Below, piece after piece: positions 1-8,750 of a stretch of DNA of 64,000 nt. Source of the DNA: Deinococcus sedimenti. Lineage in GTDB: Bacteria > Deinococcota > Deinococci > Deinococcales > Deinococcaceae. A program made the position numbers and the translations under genes. The stretch spans positions 186,001 to 250,000 of the forward strand of contig NZ_BMQN01000003.1 in assembly GCF_014648135.1 (NCBI RefSeq), in the 5' to 3' direction. The notes below the pieces were generated by a model that was not told the DNA's origin, ran no database searches, and saw only the letters and a list, made by a program, of their open reading frames with translations. Position 1 is the first letter of the stretch; each line of letters starts with the position of its first letter.

Positions 1-64
1 GGTCGCCATCGAGGAACTGACCATCACCCACGAAGGCTACAAGCGCGTGCCCGTCGGCGGCTGA
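1..64 (+). CDS. Phage-tail-tube-like protein, C-terminal end (partial)
   Basis: Only the last 20 codons lie in the window, in the frame starting at base 2 and ending in TGA at 62-64. The residues VAIEELTITHEGYKRV resemble the C-terminus of T4 gp19-type tail tube proteins of contractile injection systems. A second tube-like gene follows at 734, which fits: eCIS operons usually carry two or more tube paralogues next to the sheath genes. The call rests on very few residues plus context. Confidence 0.5.
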   Translation, partial: VAIEELTITHEGYKRVPVGG

Positions 65-180
65 CCCCGACCCCGCGCGGGAGGCCCGGCCCGACTGGCC
101 CGCGCCTCCCGCACCCGACCCCTCCAGTCCATCGACTGGCCCCGCCCCGCACCGGGGGCCAGCTTCGGGGGTAACCGAGC
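65..180. other. Intergenic hairpin region inside the injection-system operon
   Basis: GC-rich spacer with an inverted repeat (GCGGGAGG near 74 and CCTCCCGC near 104). It may act as a processing or attenuation hairpin that separates strong tube expression from the downstream genes. A GGGGGT stretch sits 7-8 bases before the GTG at 181. Confidence 0.35.
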
Positions 181-576
181 GTGAACGAACTTCCCTTCAT
201 GCTGCCCGTCGGACTCCTCACGTCCGACGGGCACCTTCACCGCCAGGGCCTCATGCGCCCCGCCACCGCCCTCGACGAGATCGAACCGCTCGGCGATCCC
301 CGCGTGCAGCGCAACGAAGCCTACTACCCGCTGCTGCTGCTCGCGCGCGTCACCACCCGGCTGGGCCCCTTCATGCCAGTCACGCCGGACGTGCTGGCCG
401 CACTCCCGGCGGCGGACTTCGCGTACCTGCAGCAGCTGTACGCCCACCTGAACAGCGGGCACGCCCCAGCCCCCTTCGCCGCGGCCCCCCAGGCGGCCGC
501 AGCCCTGCCGGACACCGTGGAAACCGAGTGCCCGCACTGCGGCGCGGTGCTTGAACTCGACCTGGCGGGCGCATGA
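181..576 (+). CDS. Small injection-system assembly-type protein with C-terminal zinc ribbon half
   Basis: 131 aa from a GTG start. The body is helical and Ala/Leu-rich; the last 20 residues contain a CPHC motif typical of a half zinc ribbon. Genes of this size and place, between two tail-tube paralogues, are common in eCIS/tailocin operons and are often annotated as T4 gp41-like tail assembly proteins. Its stop overlaps the ATG of the next gene (ATGA at 573-576), which supports translational coupling. The role is inferred from context only. Confidence 0.65.
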   Translation: MNELPFMLPVGLLTSDGHLHRQGLMRPATALDEIEPLGDPRVQRNEAYYPLLLLARVTTRLGPFMPVTPDVLAALPAADFAYLQQLYAHLNSGHAPAPFAAAPQAAAALPDTVETECPHCGAVLELDLAGA

Positions 577-737
577 ACCGCCCCGCCCCCACAGACCGGC
601 GGGACGCGCAGGCTGCCGTCGGCACGCGCGCCCCCCGCCCGGCCCTGCCGGACCTTGATGAGATCACCCGCCGCGTGTACGCCCTGATGCTCGAGGACCT
701 GCGGCTCGATCACGCCCGCCGGGAGGGCCGCTCATGA
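573..737 (+). CDS. 54-aa eCIS-associated small protein (DUF6760-like)
   Basis: Starts ATG at 573 (overlapping the previous stop) and ends TGA at 735-737, overlapping the ATG of the tube gene at 734. The C-terminal half reads DLDEITRRVYALMLEDLRL, an amphipathic helix. The same pattern (D-L-D-x-[VI]-x-R-x-V-Y-A) returns at the very C-terminus of the 1755-aa protein encoded by 1383-6650. The ATGA overlaps on both sides make it a real gene despite its size. Function unknown; an adaptor or docking helix is a guess. Confidence 0.65.
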   Translation: MNRPAPTDRRDAQAAVGTRAPRPALPDLDEITRRVYALMLEDLRLDHARREGRS

Positions 738-1330
738 GTACCCGCGTCACCGCCACCGCCCGCGGCGTCGCCCGCGCGGACACGCCCGCCGGCCAGGCCA
801 GCGTCCGCGTGGACAGCCGCGGCGTGCAGGCCACCCACAACCTCGGCGTTGAGGCCGCCGCCCGCCGCTACGGCCTGCCCATCCCCACCACCCCGCAGAA
901 GGCGGCGCATCAGGTGCTGTCCAACCACCGCTACCACGTCGCCATCGACGGGCTGGAACAGGCGGCCTTCAGCGAAGTCAGCGGCCTGACCATCGAGACC
1001 GAGACCATGGACTTCATCGAGGGCGGCGTGAACGACCGCGTGCTGCGCCTGCCGGTGCGGTCCAAGGTCGGCAACCTGACCCTCAAACGCGGCGTGGTCG
1101 CTGGGCAGAAACTGCTGCAGTGGCACCTGAACATCGTGCAGGGCTACCTGGACGTCCGCAACGTCACCGTCACCGTGTATCAGACCAGTGGCGCCGTCCT
1201 CACGCGCTTCGAGCTGCTGCAGGCGTACCCCGTCAAGTGGAGCGGCCCGCAGTTCACCGGGAACGGCGACGCGGTGGCCGTCGAGACGCTGGAACTCGCG
1301 CACGCGGGTTTCCTGCAGGTCAGCCAGTAG
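734..1330 (+). CDS. Contractile injection system tail tube protein (gp19-like)
   Basis: 198 aa. After a variable N-terminal arm (about residues 1-55), the core from HYHVAIDGLEQAAFSEVSGL to the C-terminus matches the conserved phage tail-tube/gp19 fold: a short N-terminal strand, the F-x-x-V-S-G-L motif near residue 80, and a GNGDAVAVETLELAHAGF end. It would polymerise into the inner tube or its cap-proximal ring. The long arm differs from canonical tubes and resembles Afp5-type terminal paralogues. It overlaps the preceding gene by 4 bases. Confidence 0.8.
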   Translation: MSTRVTATARGVARADTPAGQASVRVDSRGVQATHNLGVEAAARRYGLPIPTTPQKAAHQVLSNHRYHVAIDGLEQAAFSEVSGLTIETETMDFIEGGVNDRVLRLPVRSKVGNLTLKRGVVAGQKLLQWHLNIVQGYLDVRNVTVTVYQTSGAVLTRFELLQAYPVKWSGPQFTGNGDAVAVETLELAHAGFLQVSQ

Positions 1331-1382
1331 GCTGAACACACCCCCCGCCTTCCCTCTTCCCGCTGCCTTTGAAAGGAGTGCT

Positions 1383-4300
1383 GTGGATTCCATTGCTGAG
1401 CGGCTCGTCCGCCTGAAAAACGCCTCGCGCATGGCCGTCACCCGTCAGGGTGACGCGCCTCCATTCGCGTGGCCGCCTGTGGCGGGCACGCCGTTGACCG
1501 CACCGGTCTCCCCCACCCCCGTCGCGGCGCCCACCGCGCGCGTGCGGCGCGTCGCCGCCCGCCTGATCGCGCTGCCCCACGGTCCCGACGCGGCCTTCCC
1601 CACACCGGACGGGTCGGCGCCCACCGCGCCCTCCCCGGCCCCACGGGCCGCCGACGCGGTCCGCTACGCCCTGCCCACCCAGGAAGCCGGCGTGCCCGCC
1701 GAATGGGGCCGCGCCGAGCAGGCTGGGCCCCTCTGGACCCCCGACGTCACCGCGCCACCGCCGACTGTGGCCGCCCCGGTCCTGATGGCCGAGGAACCCG
1801 CCGATCCGTTCGGGGACCACGCGGCCCTGCTCGCTGCCGGCCTGCGGGACACACCGCCGCCCACGCTGCCCCCACTGTCCCCGGCACTCACCCCGGCCCC
1901 GGCGGACCTGACGCCCCGGCCCCTGCGGGCGGCCTCCTTCATGGAGGCGCTGGCCCTGAACGCCGCGCCGGACACCGACCCGCGCCCCGACCATGTCGCC
2001 CCGGCCGAAGTGGCCGAGCCCGCCACCACCCAGGGCCCGGTCACCCTGGGCGCCCCCGCCCCGGACAGCCCGGCCCCGGGCCGCCCCCCTGAATCCCCCC
2101 GCCCGGCCGACAGTCCGGGAGCGCCCGGACGTCCCACCACCCGCCCCGACGCTCCGGTGGCCGCCCCCCCGTCGGCCGAGCCGGTACAGGCTGAGACTCA
2201 GCAGAGCGGCCCGGCCAACACGGCCCCGGTGCCGATGGACACGGTGCAGACGGGCCCAGTTCAGGTGGATCCCGGGCAGACGGACCCCGGACGGCTTGTC
2301 CAGGCGCACAGTGAACCGGAATCGCGCGCGGCGGCGCCGACTGCCCCGCCACCGCCCGTTCAGAGCGCCTCCGTGCCGCTTGACCCGCCCACTGGGGCCG
2401 GCGACGCTTCCCCTGCTCCCCGCTCAGCCCAGGAGGACCCACCGGAGGCCCCTGCACCGGCGACCCCGACCGAGAGCCCGGCCGCGGACCTGTCACCCGA
2501 AGCGCAGCGCGCAGCGCAGGCGCGGGAACGGCAGGAACTCGAGGCCCTGCTGCGCGGCGGCAACAACGACATTCCAGTGCGGTTGCCCCGGCGGCCCAGG
2601 CCGGTCGCGCCCCGCGCCCCGGCCCCCGCGCCGGAACCCGAGGAAGTCAAGGTCGCGCCGCCCATCCCGGCCGACGTGTCGCAGAACATCCTGGCGCGCC
2701 TGAACCGCTTCGCGGAACTGGAAGCTGCCGGGGAGACCGACGCGAGCGTCATTCCATTCCGACAGCTGGAGCAATGGGAGGATCACCACCCGGAACGGAA
2801 CGTCAGCGCGGACCCGCCTGTGCCCGCCGCGGCCACGCCCGGCACACCGCGACTGGACGCCCCGCCGGTCAATCCGGCGAGCACGCGGGTCAAGGCGCGC
2901 AGCCGCGGCCAGGGGCGCGAACCGGCGTCACCGCGCGGCACGCCCGCCGAGGCAGACGAGGAACCCGAGCGAGGCCCGGCGACCTCCACCGCGCACCCCG
3001 CCATTCCGGCCTCAGTGAGCCCGGCGCCTCCGGCCGCTCCCGACCCCGAGCGCCGCAGCGGTGAGCTCCTGGCCGACCTGCCTGCCGAAACGCCCCGCCG
3101 TGCCCCGGCCACCCGCACTGGCATCGCCGACCCCTCCGACGAAAGGGGCGTCCTGCCGGGCAGCGTGTCTGCACCCTCCCCCACCCAGACCGCCGAACCC
3201 AGGGGGCCGACGTCAGAGCACCCTCGTCCCGCCCGCGCTGAGGCGCCGGACCCGGACCGGTCGGTGCGGCCCGACGTGCCGGTTCCCGCCGGGCTGCTCA
3301 CGGACCACCCGCGGCCACTGACCCCCCCGGACCCGGAGCGGTCCGAGTTCGTTCCCCAGTTCCCTCTGACCTCGCCCCCGATCCGGCCCGCATCCCTCCC
3401 GGATCCGGGCTTACCGCCGTCTCCTATCCGCGCGGCGCCCCACCCCGACCCAGCGCCGGACACCCAGCCGACCCCCGGGCCGGTCACACCGGACGCGGCC
3501 GAGCCCAGGCTCAGCCACGCGACCGCGCAGGACCTGGCAGCCGAACCGCTCACAGCACCCGAACCTGCGTGGATGGCCCGTCCGGCACCAGTCGCCCCGG
3601 CTCCCCTGGACCCCGCCCGCGAGGCCGCACCGACCGCCGGACAGGTGGCCGCCGGCCAGACGACCGTGGGGCCGACAACGTCGGACCGGACGACCGCGGT
3701 GCAGGCGGCGCGCACGACGGACGCCTACCCACCGGCTCCCACGTGGCCAGTTCCTCCGGCCGGGCGGCCACACCCGAGCCCCGGACCTCAGCAGGCGCCG
3801 GACCGGACCGTGGACACCTCCAGACCGGCGCCCCGCCCCCCGGGGAAAGGCCGGGTCCCGGCCACCCTGCAGGTGCCCGGCGATCCCCTGGCCCCACAGA
3901 CCCCGACCGGACCGCTCTGGGCTCCCGATGCGCCGCAGGCTGGACCAGCCCCCGAAGTTCACTCGGCGGTGCGGCCGCTCAGGCCAGCGCAGGTGGCACC
4001 GTCCCGCATGGACGAGAGCACGCCCGAGCTCAGCTCAGCGTCCCCGCGCGAACCCGTCGGGGGTCCGCGCCAGCCCGGAGGCGACGTCCCCACCGGGTTG
4101 CTATCACAGGGTCCCGACCGGCCCCCCACGCAGGGAAGCGCGGCACCTCTGAGGGCCGATCAGGTCGCGGGCCTGTCCGATACGCCCCGCCCCCTGGACA
4201 GCGCGCCAGCGCCAGTCGACGACACGCCGCTCGGCAGGCCAGTGGCGTCCCGCGCGCTCCGTCCGGTCGAGGTCAGCACGCCGACGGCCCCGCCGGATCA

Positions 4301-6650
4301 GGGTCGGTTCGCCGCCCCGCCTCCCACGCCCATTCGCGTCCCCAGCGAGGGTCCCACCGCGCGGCCTGTCTCATTCGAGGCCGTCCGGTCCTTCACTCCC
4401 GACGCGGCCGGGCGTCCGGTGATCCCGCAGGAGGCCGCGCCGCTGGGTTCCGCTCCCATCACCCGTCCACCGCTGACCGCGGCGCGGGTGGCGGTGCCGG
4501 CACCTGCACCCGTTGAGGGACCGGGCCGCCCCGTGACGGTCACGCGCCCTGCAGCGCGGGGGGCCGACCGCGCGCCGGCCGCCGCCCTTCCCGCGCCCCT
4601 CCGACCGGCAGTGCCGTCCCTGCAGCGGTCTGCTGAACCCACCACGGACTCCCCCTCTCTCGCCGGGCCGCTGTTTCCACCCGCACCGGCACCTCAGCCG
4701 CCGCAGAACCCCCAGCCTGCAGCGCCCAGGCAGCGGGAGACCGTCCCCTCCGAATGGACCACTCTTCCCGGAGGGCTGCCCGCTCCGCTGGTGTCCGCCT
4801 CCGCCCCGGCGACGCCGTCCTGGTTCTCTCCAGAGGACAGCCGCGCCGCGTCCCCCCCTGCCCTCCGGCCGGCAGAGTTCACAGCACCCGCACCCCAGGA
4901 CCTGCCGCTTCCGGCCCCCACTGGGCGCGCTGCCCCGGGCCTGGGTGTCCCCCGTCCCCTCCTGCCTCCGCCGGACCACGCGGTCGGGGGTCCGGGTACC
5001 GCCCCCCCATTCGGCTGGACCAGCGCGGCGCAGGAACTCACTCCGCCCGTCCAGCCCCAGGGGTACCCGCCGCGCTGGACCGGGCAGCCGGCCCCGACCC
5101 GACCGGAGCTTCAGTCGGCCGGTCCCACTGGTACGCCGGGGGCGTTCCCCGAACGTCCAGCCGCTGCGCGTACGCCGTGGACCGCCCCCGTCCATCCGGT
5201 GGACCGGCCCGAGTCCGGAGTCCCCTTCACTGAACCCGGGGCGCCCGGCGAGGTGACCGGCCCCTCCATGACCAGCGCCCGGCGGCCCGGAGAGGCTCCA
5301 GTCCAGCTGGACCCGGAGGCCCCGGCGGTCTGGCCGACGGCACCCAGTGGGGACGGCCGCGCGGTCTCCATGCCGGTGGTCAACGCTGGGTTGCCGCACC
5401 GTCCGGAGCGGGCCTGGGCGGACCAGCCGACCACCGGCCAGTTCGCGCCAGCCGCGCCGCAGGTCTGGACGGACCGCGGAACGGAGCGCAGAGAGGTCCG
5501 CCCGCTGCCCGCACCGACCGAACGGCCCGGCCCGGCACCGGCCCCGTGGGAATCGCCCGGACCGGCGGCACCCACGGCGAACCGACTCCCTCCTGCGGCG
5601 GTCCGGCCGACACCAGCCCGCCCGGACGTGACCGAACTGGCGACCAGCACGCCCCTGGTCCGGTCGGTCGCCAGGGGTGACGGCGCAGGGCAACGCGCCA
5701 CCCCCGGCGACCAGCAGAGGCGTCCAGCCACGGACAGCCCGGTTCAGCGGGCGCCCGGCGACGGGTGGATGCCGGCCCGCCTGCGCCCCGGACCGGATGC
5801 GGCCCGCGCCCAGCCCACCGTACCCGGTCCGCCCCGCCGGAGCCTGCCGCAGCGGCCGGCCGGACCAGTCAGTGGCCCGCCCGCAGCGGCCGACGTGGTC
5901 ATGAATGCACTGAACCGTGCACTGAACGCCGATGGGCACGGGGTTCCCTTCTCCCCCGGCGAACAGTCCGCCCTGCGGGACGTTCTGGGCACCAGCGTCG
6001 CTGACGTGCGCGTGGTGCGGCGCCCGGAAGTTCACGCGGCGCTGCGGGCGGCCCGCGCGGACGGCCTGACGGTCGGCGACACCGTGTTCCTGCCGCCGGA
6101 CCTGTCGTTGGACCGGCCCGCGGACCTCGCCCTGGCGGCGCACGAGGTGACGCACGCCCGGCGCGCCCGCGAGCCGCTGTTCGTCCCCGCAGCCGCGCCC
6201 CGATCCGTGAGTGCCACGGACGAGGAGGGGGTGGCGCTGGCCACCGAGCACGCCGTGCACCACTACAGGACGGGAGCGCCCCGGGCGGCGGGACTGCCGG
6301 CCCCGTGGGAACCGATGCCCGGCTGGGCCGGTGCACCTACCCCGGTGGCGGCTCCTGTGAGCCTGCCGGTGGACGCTCCGCTGCCCAGCCGACCCGCCTC
6401 CAGGCCGGAGGTCGTGGCGGCCCCGCCGCCGGTGCCCGCCGCACCGGCCCCTCTGTGGCACGCGGCAGCCACCGACCGGCCGGCACCGGCGCCCGCCGCA
6501 CCGCCGAAAGCGGCCGGGCGTTCACCGGACGAGCAGGCCGTGGGCCGACGGGCCGCGCCCCGGGCCGGAGTGGACCTCGATCAGGTGGCGCGAGAGGTCT
6601 ACGCGCGGCTGCGGGAACAGCTCAGTCAGGAGTGGCGGCGGCTGAACTGA
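1383..6650 (+). CDS. Giant Pro/Ala-rich protein with C-terminal DUF4157 (eCIS core) domain
   Basis: 1755 aa from GTG at 1383, chosen because AAAGGAG lies at the right distance upstream and upstream codons run back into the tube gene. Residues 1-20 form a short helix (DSIAERLVRLKN), then about 1480 residues are low-complexity Pro/Ala/Thr/Arg sequence with recurring LRPxxV-like motifs (near 863, 922, 958, 1161). From about 1505 a compact domain follows with HEVTH at 1587-1591, the zinc-peptidase-like signature of DUF4157, typical of eCIS-associated proteins. The last 25 residues match the helix of the 54-aa protein at 573. It could be a cargo/effector or a structural scaffold; which one is not shown by the sequence. 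Confidence 0.8.
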   Translation: MDSIAERLVRLKNASRMAVTRQGDAPPFAWPPVAGTPLTAPVSPTPVAAPTARVRRVAARLIALPHGPDAAFPTPDGSAPTAPSPAPRAADAVRYALPTQEAGVPAEWGRAEQAGPLWTPDVTAPPPTVAAPVLMAEEPADPFGDHAALLAAGLRDTPPPTLPPLSPALTPAPADLTPRPLRAASFMEALALNAAPDTDPRPDHVAPAEVAEPATTQGPVTLGAPAPDSPAPGRPPESPRPADSPGAPGRPTTRPDAPVAAPPSAEPVQAETQQSGPANTAPVPMDTVQTGPVQVDPGQTDPGRLVQAHSEPESRAAAPTAPPPPVQSASVPLDPPTGAGDASPAPRSAQEDPPEAPAPATPTESPAADLSPEAQRAAQARERQELEALLRGGNNDIPVRLPRRPRPVAPRAPAPAPEPEEVKVAPPIPADVSQNILARLNRFAELEAAGETDASVIPFRQLEQWEDHHPERNVSADPPVPAAATPGTPRLDAPPVNPASTRVKARSRGQGREPASPRGTPAEADEEPERGPATSTAHPAIPASVSPAPPAAPDPERRSGELLADLPAETPRRAPATRTGIADPSDERGVLPGSVSAPSPTQTAEPRGPTSEHPRPARAEAPDPDRSVRPDVPVPAGLLTDHPRPLTPPDPERSEFVPQFPLTSPPIRPASLPDPGLPPSPIRAAPHPDPAPDTQPTPGPVTPDAAEPRLSHATAQDLAAEPLTAPEPAWMARPAPVAPAPLDPAREAAPTAGQVAAGQTTVGPTTSDRTTAVQAARTTDAYPPAPTWPVPPAGRPHPSPGPQQAPDRTVDTSRPAPRPPGKGRVPATLQVPGDPLAPQTPTGPLWAPDAPQAGPAPEVHSAVRPLRPAQVAPSRMDESTPELSSASPREPVGGPRQPGGDVPTGLLSQGPDRPPTQGSAAPLRADQVAGLSDTPRPLDSAPAPVDDTPLGRPVASRALRPVEVSTPTAPPDQGRFAAPPPTPIRVPSEGPTARPVSFEAVRSFTPDAAGRPVIPQEAAPLGSAPITRPPLTAARVAVPAPAPVEGPGRPVTVTRPAARGADRAPAAALPAPLRPAVPSLQRSAEPTTDSPSLAGPLFPPAPAPQPPQNPQPAAPRQRETVPSEWTTLPGGLPAPLVSASAPATPSWFSPEDSRAASPPALRPAEFTAPAPQDLPLPAPTGRAAPGLGVPRPLLPPPDHAVGGPGTAPPFGWTSAAQELTPPVQPQGYPPRWTGQPAPTRPELQSAGPTGTPGAFPERPAAARTPWTAPVHPVDRPESGVPFTEPGAPGEVTGPSMTSARRPGEAPVQLDPEAPAVWPTAPSGDGRAVSMPVVNAGLPHRPERAWADQPTTGQFAPAAPQVWTDRGTERREVRPLPAPTERPGPAPAPWESPGPAAPTANRLPPAAVRPTPARPDVTELATSTPLVRSVARGDGAGQRATPGDQQRRPATDSPVQRAPGDGWMPARLRPGPDAARAQPTVPGPPRRSLPQRPAGPVSGPPAAADVVMNALNRALNADGHGVPFSPGEQSALRDVLGTSVADVRVVRRPEVHAALRAARADGLTVGDTVFLPPDLSLDRPADLALAAHEVTHARRAREPLFVPAAAPRSVSATDEEGVALATEHAVHHYRTGAPRAAGLPAPWEPMPGWAGAPTPVAAPVSLPVDAPLPSRPASRPEVVAAPPPVPAAPAPLWHAAATDRPAPAPAAPPKAAGRSPDEQAVGRRAAPRAGVDLDQVAREVYARLREQLSQEWRRLN

Positions 6651-6654
6651 CCGC

Positions 6655-6702
6655 CCAGCTCAGCCGGGGAGCCCCCAGTCCGGGTCACCCCGGCTGAGCT
6701 GG
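6655..6702. terminator. Hairpin after the injection-system operon
   Basis: A 15-bp perfect stem (CCAGCTCAGCCGGGG at 6655-6669 with its complement at 6688-6702) starts five bases after the stop of the giant gene. There is no U-tract, so it may be an mRNA 3'-end hairpin or a weak terminator. Confidence 0.55.
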
Positions 6703-6723
6703 CTCCCCGCGCTCTACCGCGGT

Positions 6724-6875
6724 TTTCAGGTGTGCTGAGGGATTGCCTCAGCACACCTGAAATGAGCGAGGCGAGAAGGCGTCAACACCAGCGGCTGGCA
6801 GTGGAGCCCAGGGGCGTGTCGTTGGCCCCAGGGCGGAACTGGAAACCGCTGCGGGTGGGTCCAGGGCAGACAACT
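6724..6875 (+). repeat. Intergenic repeat, family 2 (copy 1), with 17-bp hairpin
   Basis: Starts with a perfect hairpin (TTTCAGGTGTGCTGAGG at 6724-6740, complement 6746-6762, 5-nt loop). The following about 100 bases, including CCAGGGGCG near 6810 and GGAAACCGCTGCG near 6840, match a minus-strand copy near 56735-56850. Both copies lie between genes, and both carry a CAGG...CCTGAA hairpin at the same end. This is a small noncoding repeat family. Confidence 0.6.
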
Positions 6876-6915
6876 TCCCCTGAGCCCGGCGCTGCGGGAG
6901 TCTAGGCTGGGGGGC

Positions 6916-7545
6916 ATGAGTGCACCTGTGGACGTGACCCTGCCGGAGCTGGTCCTGCGCGCACGGGCGCTGATCGTGCCGGGGGAGCGGCGGATCCTGG
7001 GTCTGTGCGGCAGCCCCGGAGCAGGTAAATCCACGTTGTCGTCGGCGCTGCTTGACGCGCTGGGCGATCAGGTGGCGGTGGTGCCGATGGACGGCTTTCA
7101 CCTGGCGAACGAGGAGTTGCGCCGCCTGGGTCGGGCGGGGCGCAAGGGTGCGCCCGACACCTTCGACGTGGAGGGCTACGCGGCGCTGCTGGGGCGCGTC
7201 CGTCGCCGTGAGGGCGTGGTGTACGCGCCGCGGTTCGACCGTCACCTGGAGGAGAGTATCGGCAGTGCCCTGCCGGTGGCGCCGGAGGTGCCCCTGGTCG
7301 TGACCGAAGGCAATTACCTGCTGCTGGACGGGCCGTGGCAGGTGGCGCGGGCCCAGGTGGACGAGGTGTGGTTCCTGGCGCCGGACGAGGCGCGGCGCCG
7401 CGCGCAGCTGGTGGCCCGGCACGAGGCGCACGGGCGGGATCCGGCGGCGGCGCGGGCGTGGGTGGCGGCGGTGGATGACGCGAACGCCCGCCTGGTCGAA
7501 GCGACGGGCGGGCGCGCGGATCTGGTGGTCCGGTTGACCTGGTGA
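6916..7545 (+). CDS. Nucleoside/pantothenate kinase-like P-loop kinase
   Basis: 209 aa. Walker A GSPGAGKST starts at residue 32, followed by VPMDGFHL, the DGFH motif shared by uridine kinase, type I pantothenate kinase and the YggC/FrcK group. TEGNYLLLDGPW (about 130-145) is the second signature, and a lid with RRRAQLVARH follows. The length (about 210 aa) fits the YggC-like nucleoside kinase branch more than PanK (about 310 aa). A GGGGGG run precedes the ATG. The substrate cannot be told from sequence. It stands alone between the injection-system operon and the pst genes. Confidence 0.8.
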   Translation: MSAPVDVTLPELVLRARALIVPGERRILGLCGSPGAGKSTLSSALLDALGDQVAVVPMDGFHLANEELRRLGRAGRKGAPDTFDVEGYAALLGRVRRREGVVYAPRFDRHLEESIGSALPVAPEVPLVVTEGNYLLLDGPWQVARAQVDEVWFLAPDEARRRAQLVARHEAHGRDPAAARAWVAAVDDANARLVEATGGRADLVVRLTW

Positions 7546-7558
7546 GGGGACCGGTCGG

Positions 7559-7720
7559 TCAGTGGAGGTCGTCGCTGTCGGCCTGAGGTTCGGGGAGGAC
7601 GGGGGGGAGGTCGGGGGTCAGGTGGAGCGGGACCGGGAGATCCTGCGCCTCTCGTTCGGCCAGTGCCCCCAGCAGCCATTCGATCTGCTGGAGGTTTGCC
7701 TGCTGGTGAGGGTCAGACAT
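7559..7720 (-). CDS. Small hypothetical protein (53 aa)
   Basis: Open frame of 53 residues starting MSDPHQQANLQQIEWLLGAL, helical and Gln/Leu-rich at the start and Pro/Asp-rich at the end. It has an ATG start and TGA stop, and its codon third positions are GC-rich like the neighbours. GGGGGC precedes the ATG. It is convergent with the kinase gene and lies just downstream of pstB in the same direction, so it could be a pst-operon tail gene. No family recognised. Confidence 0.5.
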   Translation of the reverse strand: MSDPHQQANLQQIEWLLGALAEREAQDLPVPLHLTPDLPPVLPEPQADSDDLH

Positions 7721-7854
7721 GCCCCCATGCTTCCATCTCTGAGTCGGGTGTGTTGCCGCAGGTGACGCACGGAGGCTGGCCGGAGCTTGAGCTGCCGTTC
7801 ATGCTGGACGCGCGGCCTGATCCATTCGTGAGGCCCCGCCGGGTGGGTGGCGGT

Positions 7855-8613
7855 TCAGCCGAAGCGGCCGGTGACGTACGCCTCGGTGCGTTCGTCGCGC
7901 GGCGCGGTGAAGATCTGGTCCGTCACGCCGTGCTCGACGAGGTCGCCGTTCAGGAAGAAGCTGGTGGTGTCGCTGACGCGGGCGGCCTGGTGCATGTTGT
8001 GCGTGACGATGATGATGGTCGTGACCTTTTTCAGGTCGGTCATCAGGTCCTCGATCTTGGCGGTGCTGGCGGGGTCCAGGGCGCTGGTGGGTTCGTCCAT
8101 CAGCAGGATCTCGGGTTCGACGGCCAGCGCGCGGGCGATGCACAGGCGCTGCTGCTGCCCGCCGCTCAGGCCGGTCGCGGGGGTCTTGAGGCGGTCCTTG
8201 ACTTCCTCCCAGAGGGCCGCGCCGCGCAGGGAGCGTTCGGCGATCTCCATCAGGCGTTTCTGGTCGCGCATCCCCGCGAGTTTCAGGCCCGAGACGACGT
8301 TCTCGAAGACGCTCATGGTCGGGAAGGGGTTGGGTTTCTGGAAGACCATGCCCACGCGGCGGCGCATGGTGACGGGGTCGACGCCGCTGCCGTACACGTC
8401 CTCGCCGTCGAGCAGGATGGTGCCCTCGACGCGCGCGCCGGGCGTGAGGTCGTGCATGCGGTTGATGGCGCGCAGGAAGGTGGTCTTCCCGCAGCCGCTG
8501 GGGCCGATCAGGGCGTTGACGGTGCCGCGTTCCACGCGGAGGTTGACGTTCTTCACGGCCTGCTTCTCGCCGTAGTAGATGTTGACGTTCTGGGCGTCGA
8601 GGATGGGGGTCAT
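7855..8613 (-). CDS. pstB: Phosphate ABC transporter ATPase PstB
   Basis: 252 aa, normal length. Walker A GPSGCGKT at 37-44, Q-loop near FQKPNPFP (91-98), signature LSGGQQQR at 149-156, Walker B LLMDEP at 170-175, and a switch His in [11 protein letters not shown]. It energises high-affinity phosphate import with PstA and PstC and is last in the pstS-C-A-B order. A repeat-filled gap of about 136 bp separates it from pstA. No phoU follows it here, whereas many pst operons have one. Confidence 0.95.
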   Translation of the reverse strand: MTPILDAQNVNIYYGEKQAVKNVNLRVERGTVNALIGPSGCGKTTFLRAINRMHDLTPGARVEGTILLDGEDVYGSGVDPVTMRRRVGMVFQKPNPFPTMSVFENVVSGLKLAGMRDQKRLMEIAERSLRGAALWEEVKDRLKTPATGLSGGQQQRLCIARALAVEPEILLMDEPTSALDPASTAKIEDLMTDLKKVTTIIIVTHNMHQAARVSDTTSFFLNGDLVEHGVTDQIFTAPRDERTEAYVTGRFG

Positions 8614-8636
8614 CGGGGAACTCCTTGCGGTAACTT

Positions 8637-8750
8637 CGGTTGAACGCTGTTCAACCCGAGCGGATGCGGGGGGAAGTGGACAGGGGGCCGCGCGCGGCGT
8701 GGGCGGATCAGTGTCGTTCCGGTCGGTCCACGACGCAGACGGCGCCCGCT
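8637..8750 (+). repeat. Intergenic repeat, family 1 (copy A), between pstA and pstB
   Basis: Begins CGGTTGAACGCTGTTCAACC and continues CGAGCGGA, then ends TCCACGACGCAGACGGCG just at the pstA stop. The two ends match copies at 13559-13684 and 22947-23094, and partial copies at 24124 and 30419. It is a noncoding repeat that has come to lie inside an operon, in the transcribed spacer. Confidence 0.6.

Noticed and set aside
1188..1382. Upstream start of the giant eCIS protein at 1188
   Set aside because: These codons lie inside the tail-tube gene in another frame; AAAGGAG points to GTG 1383.
4371..6461. 696-codon open frame on the minus strand under the giant gene, and similar long frames in 1320-6640
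   Set aside because: Products are Arg/Gly-rich and unlike proteins; they come from the extreme GC content of the opposite strand.
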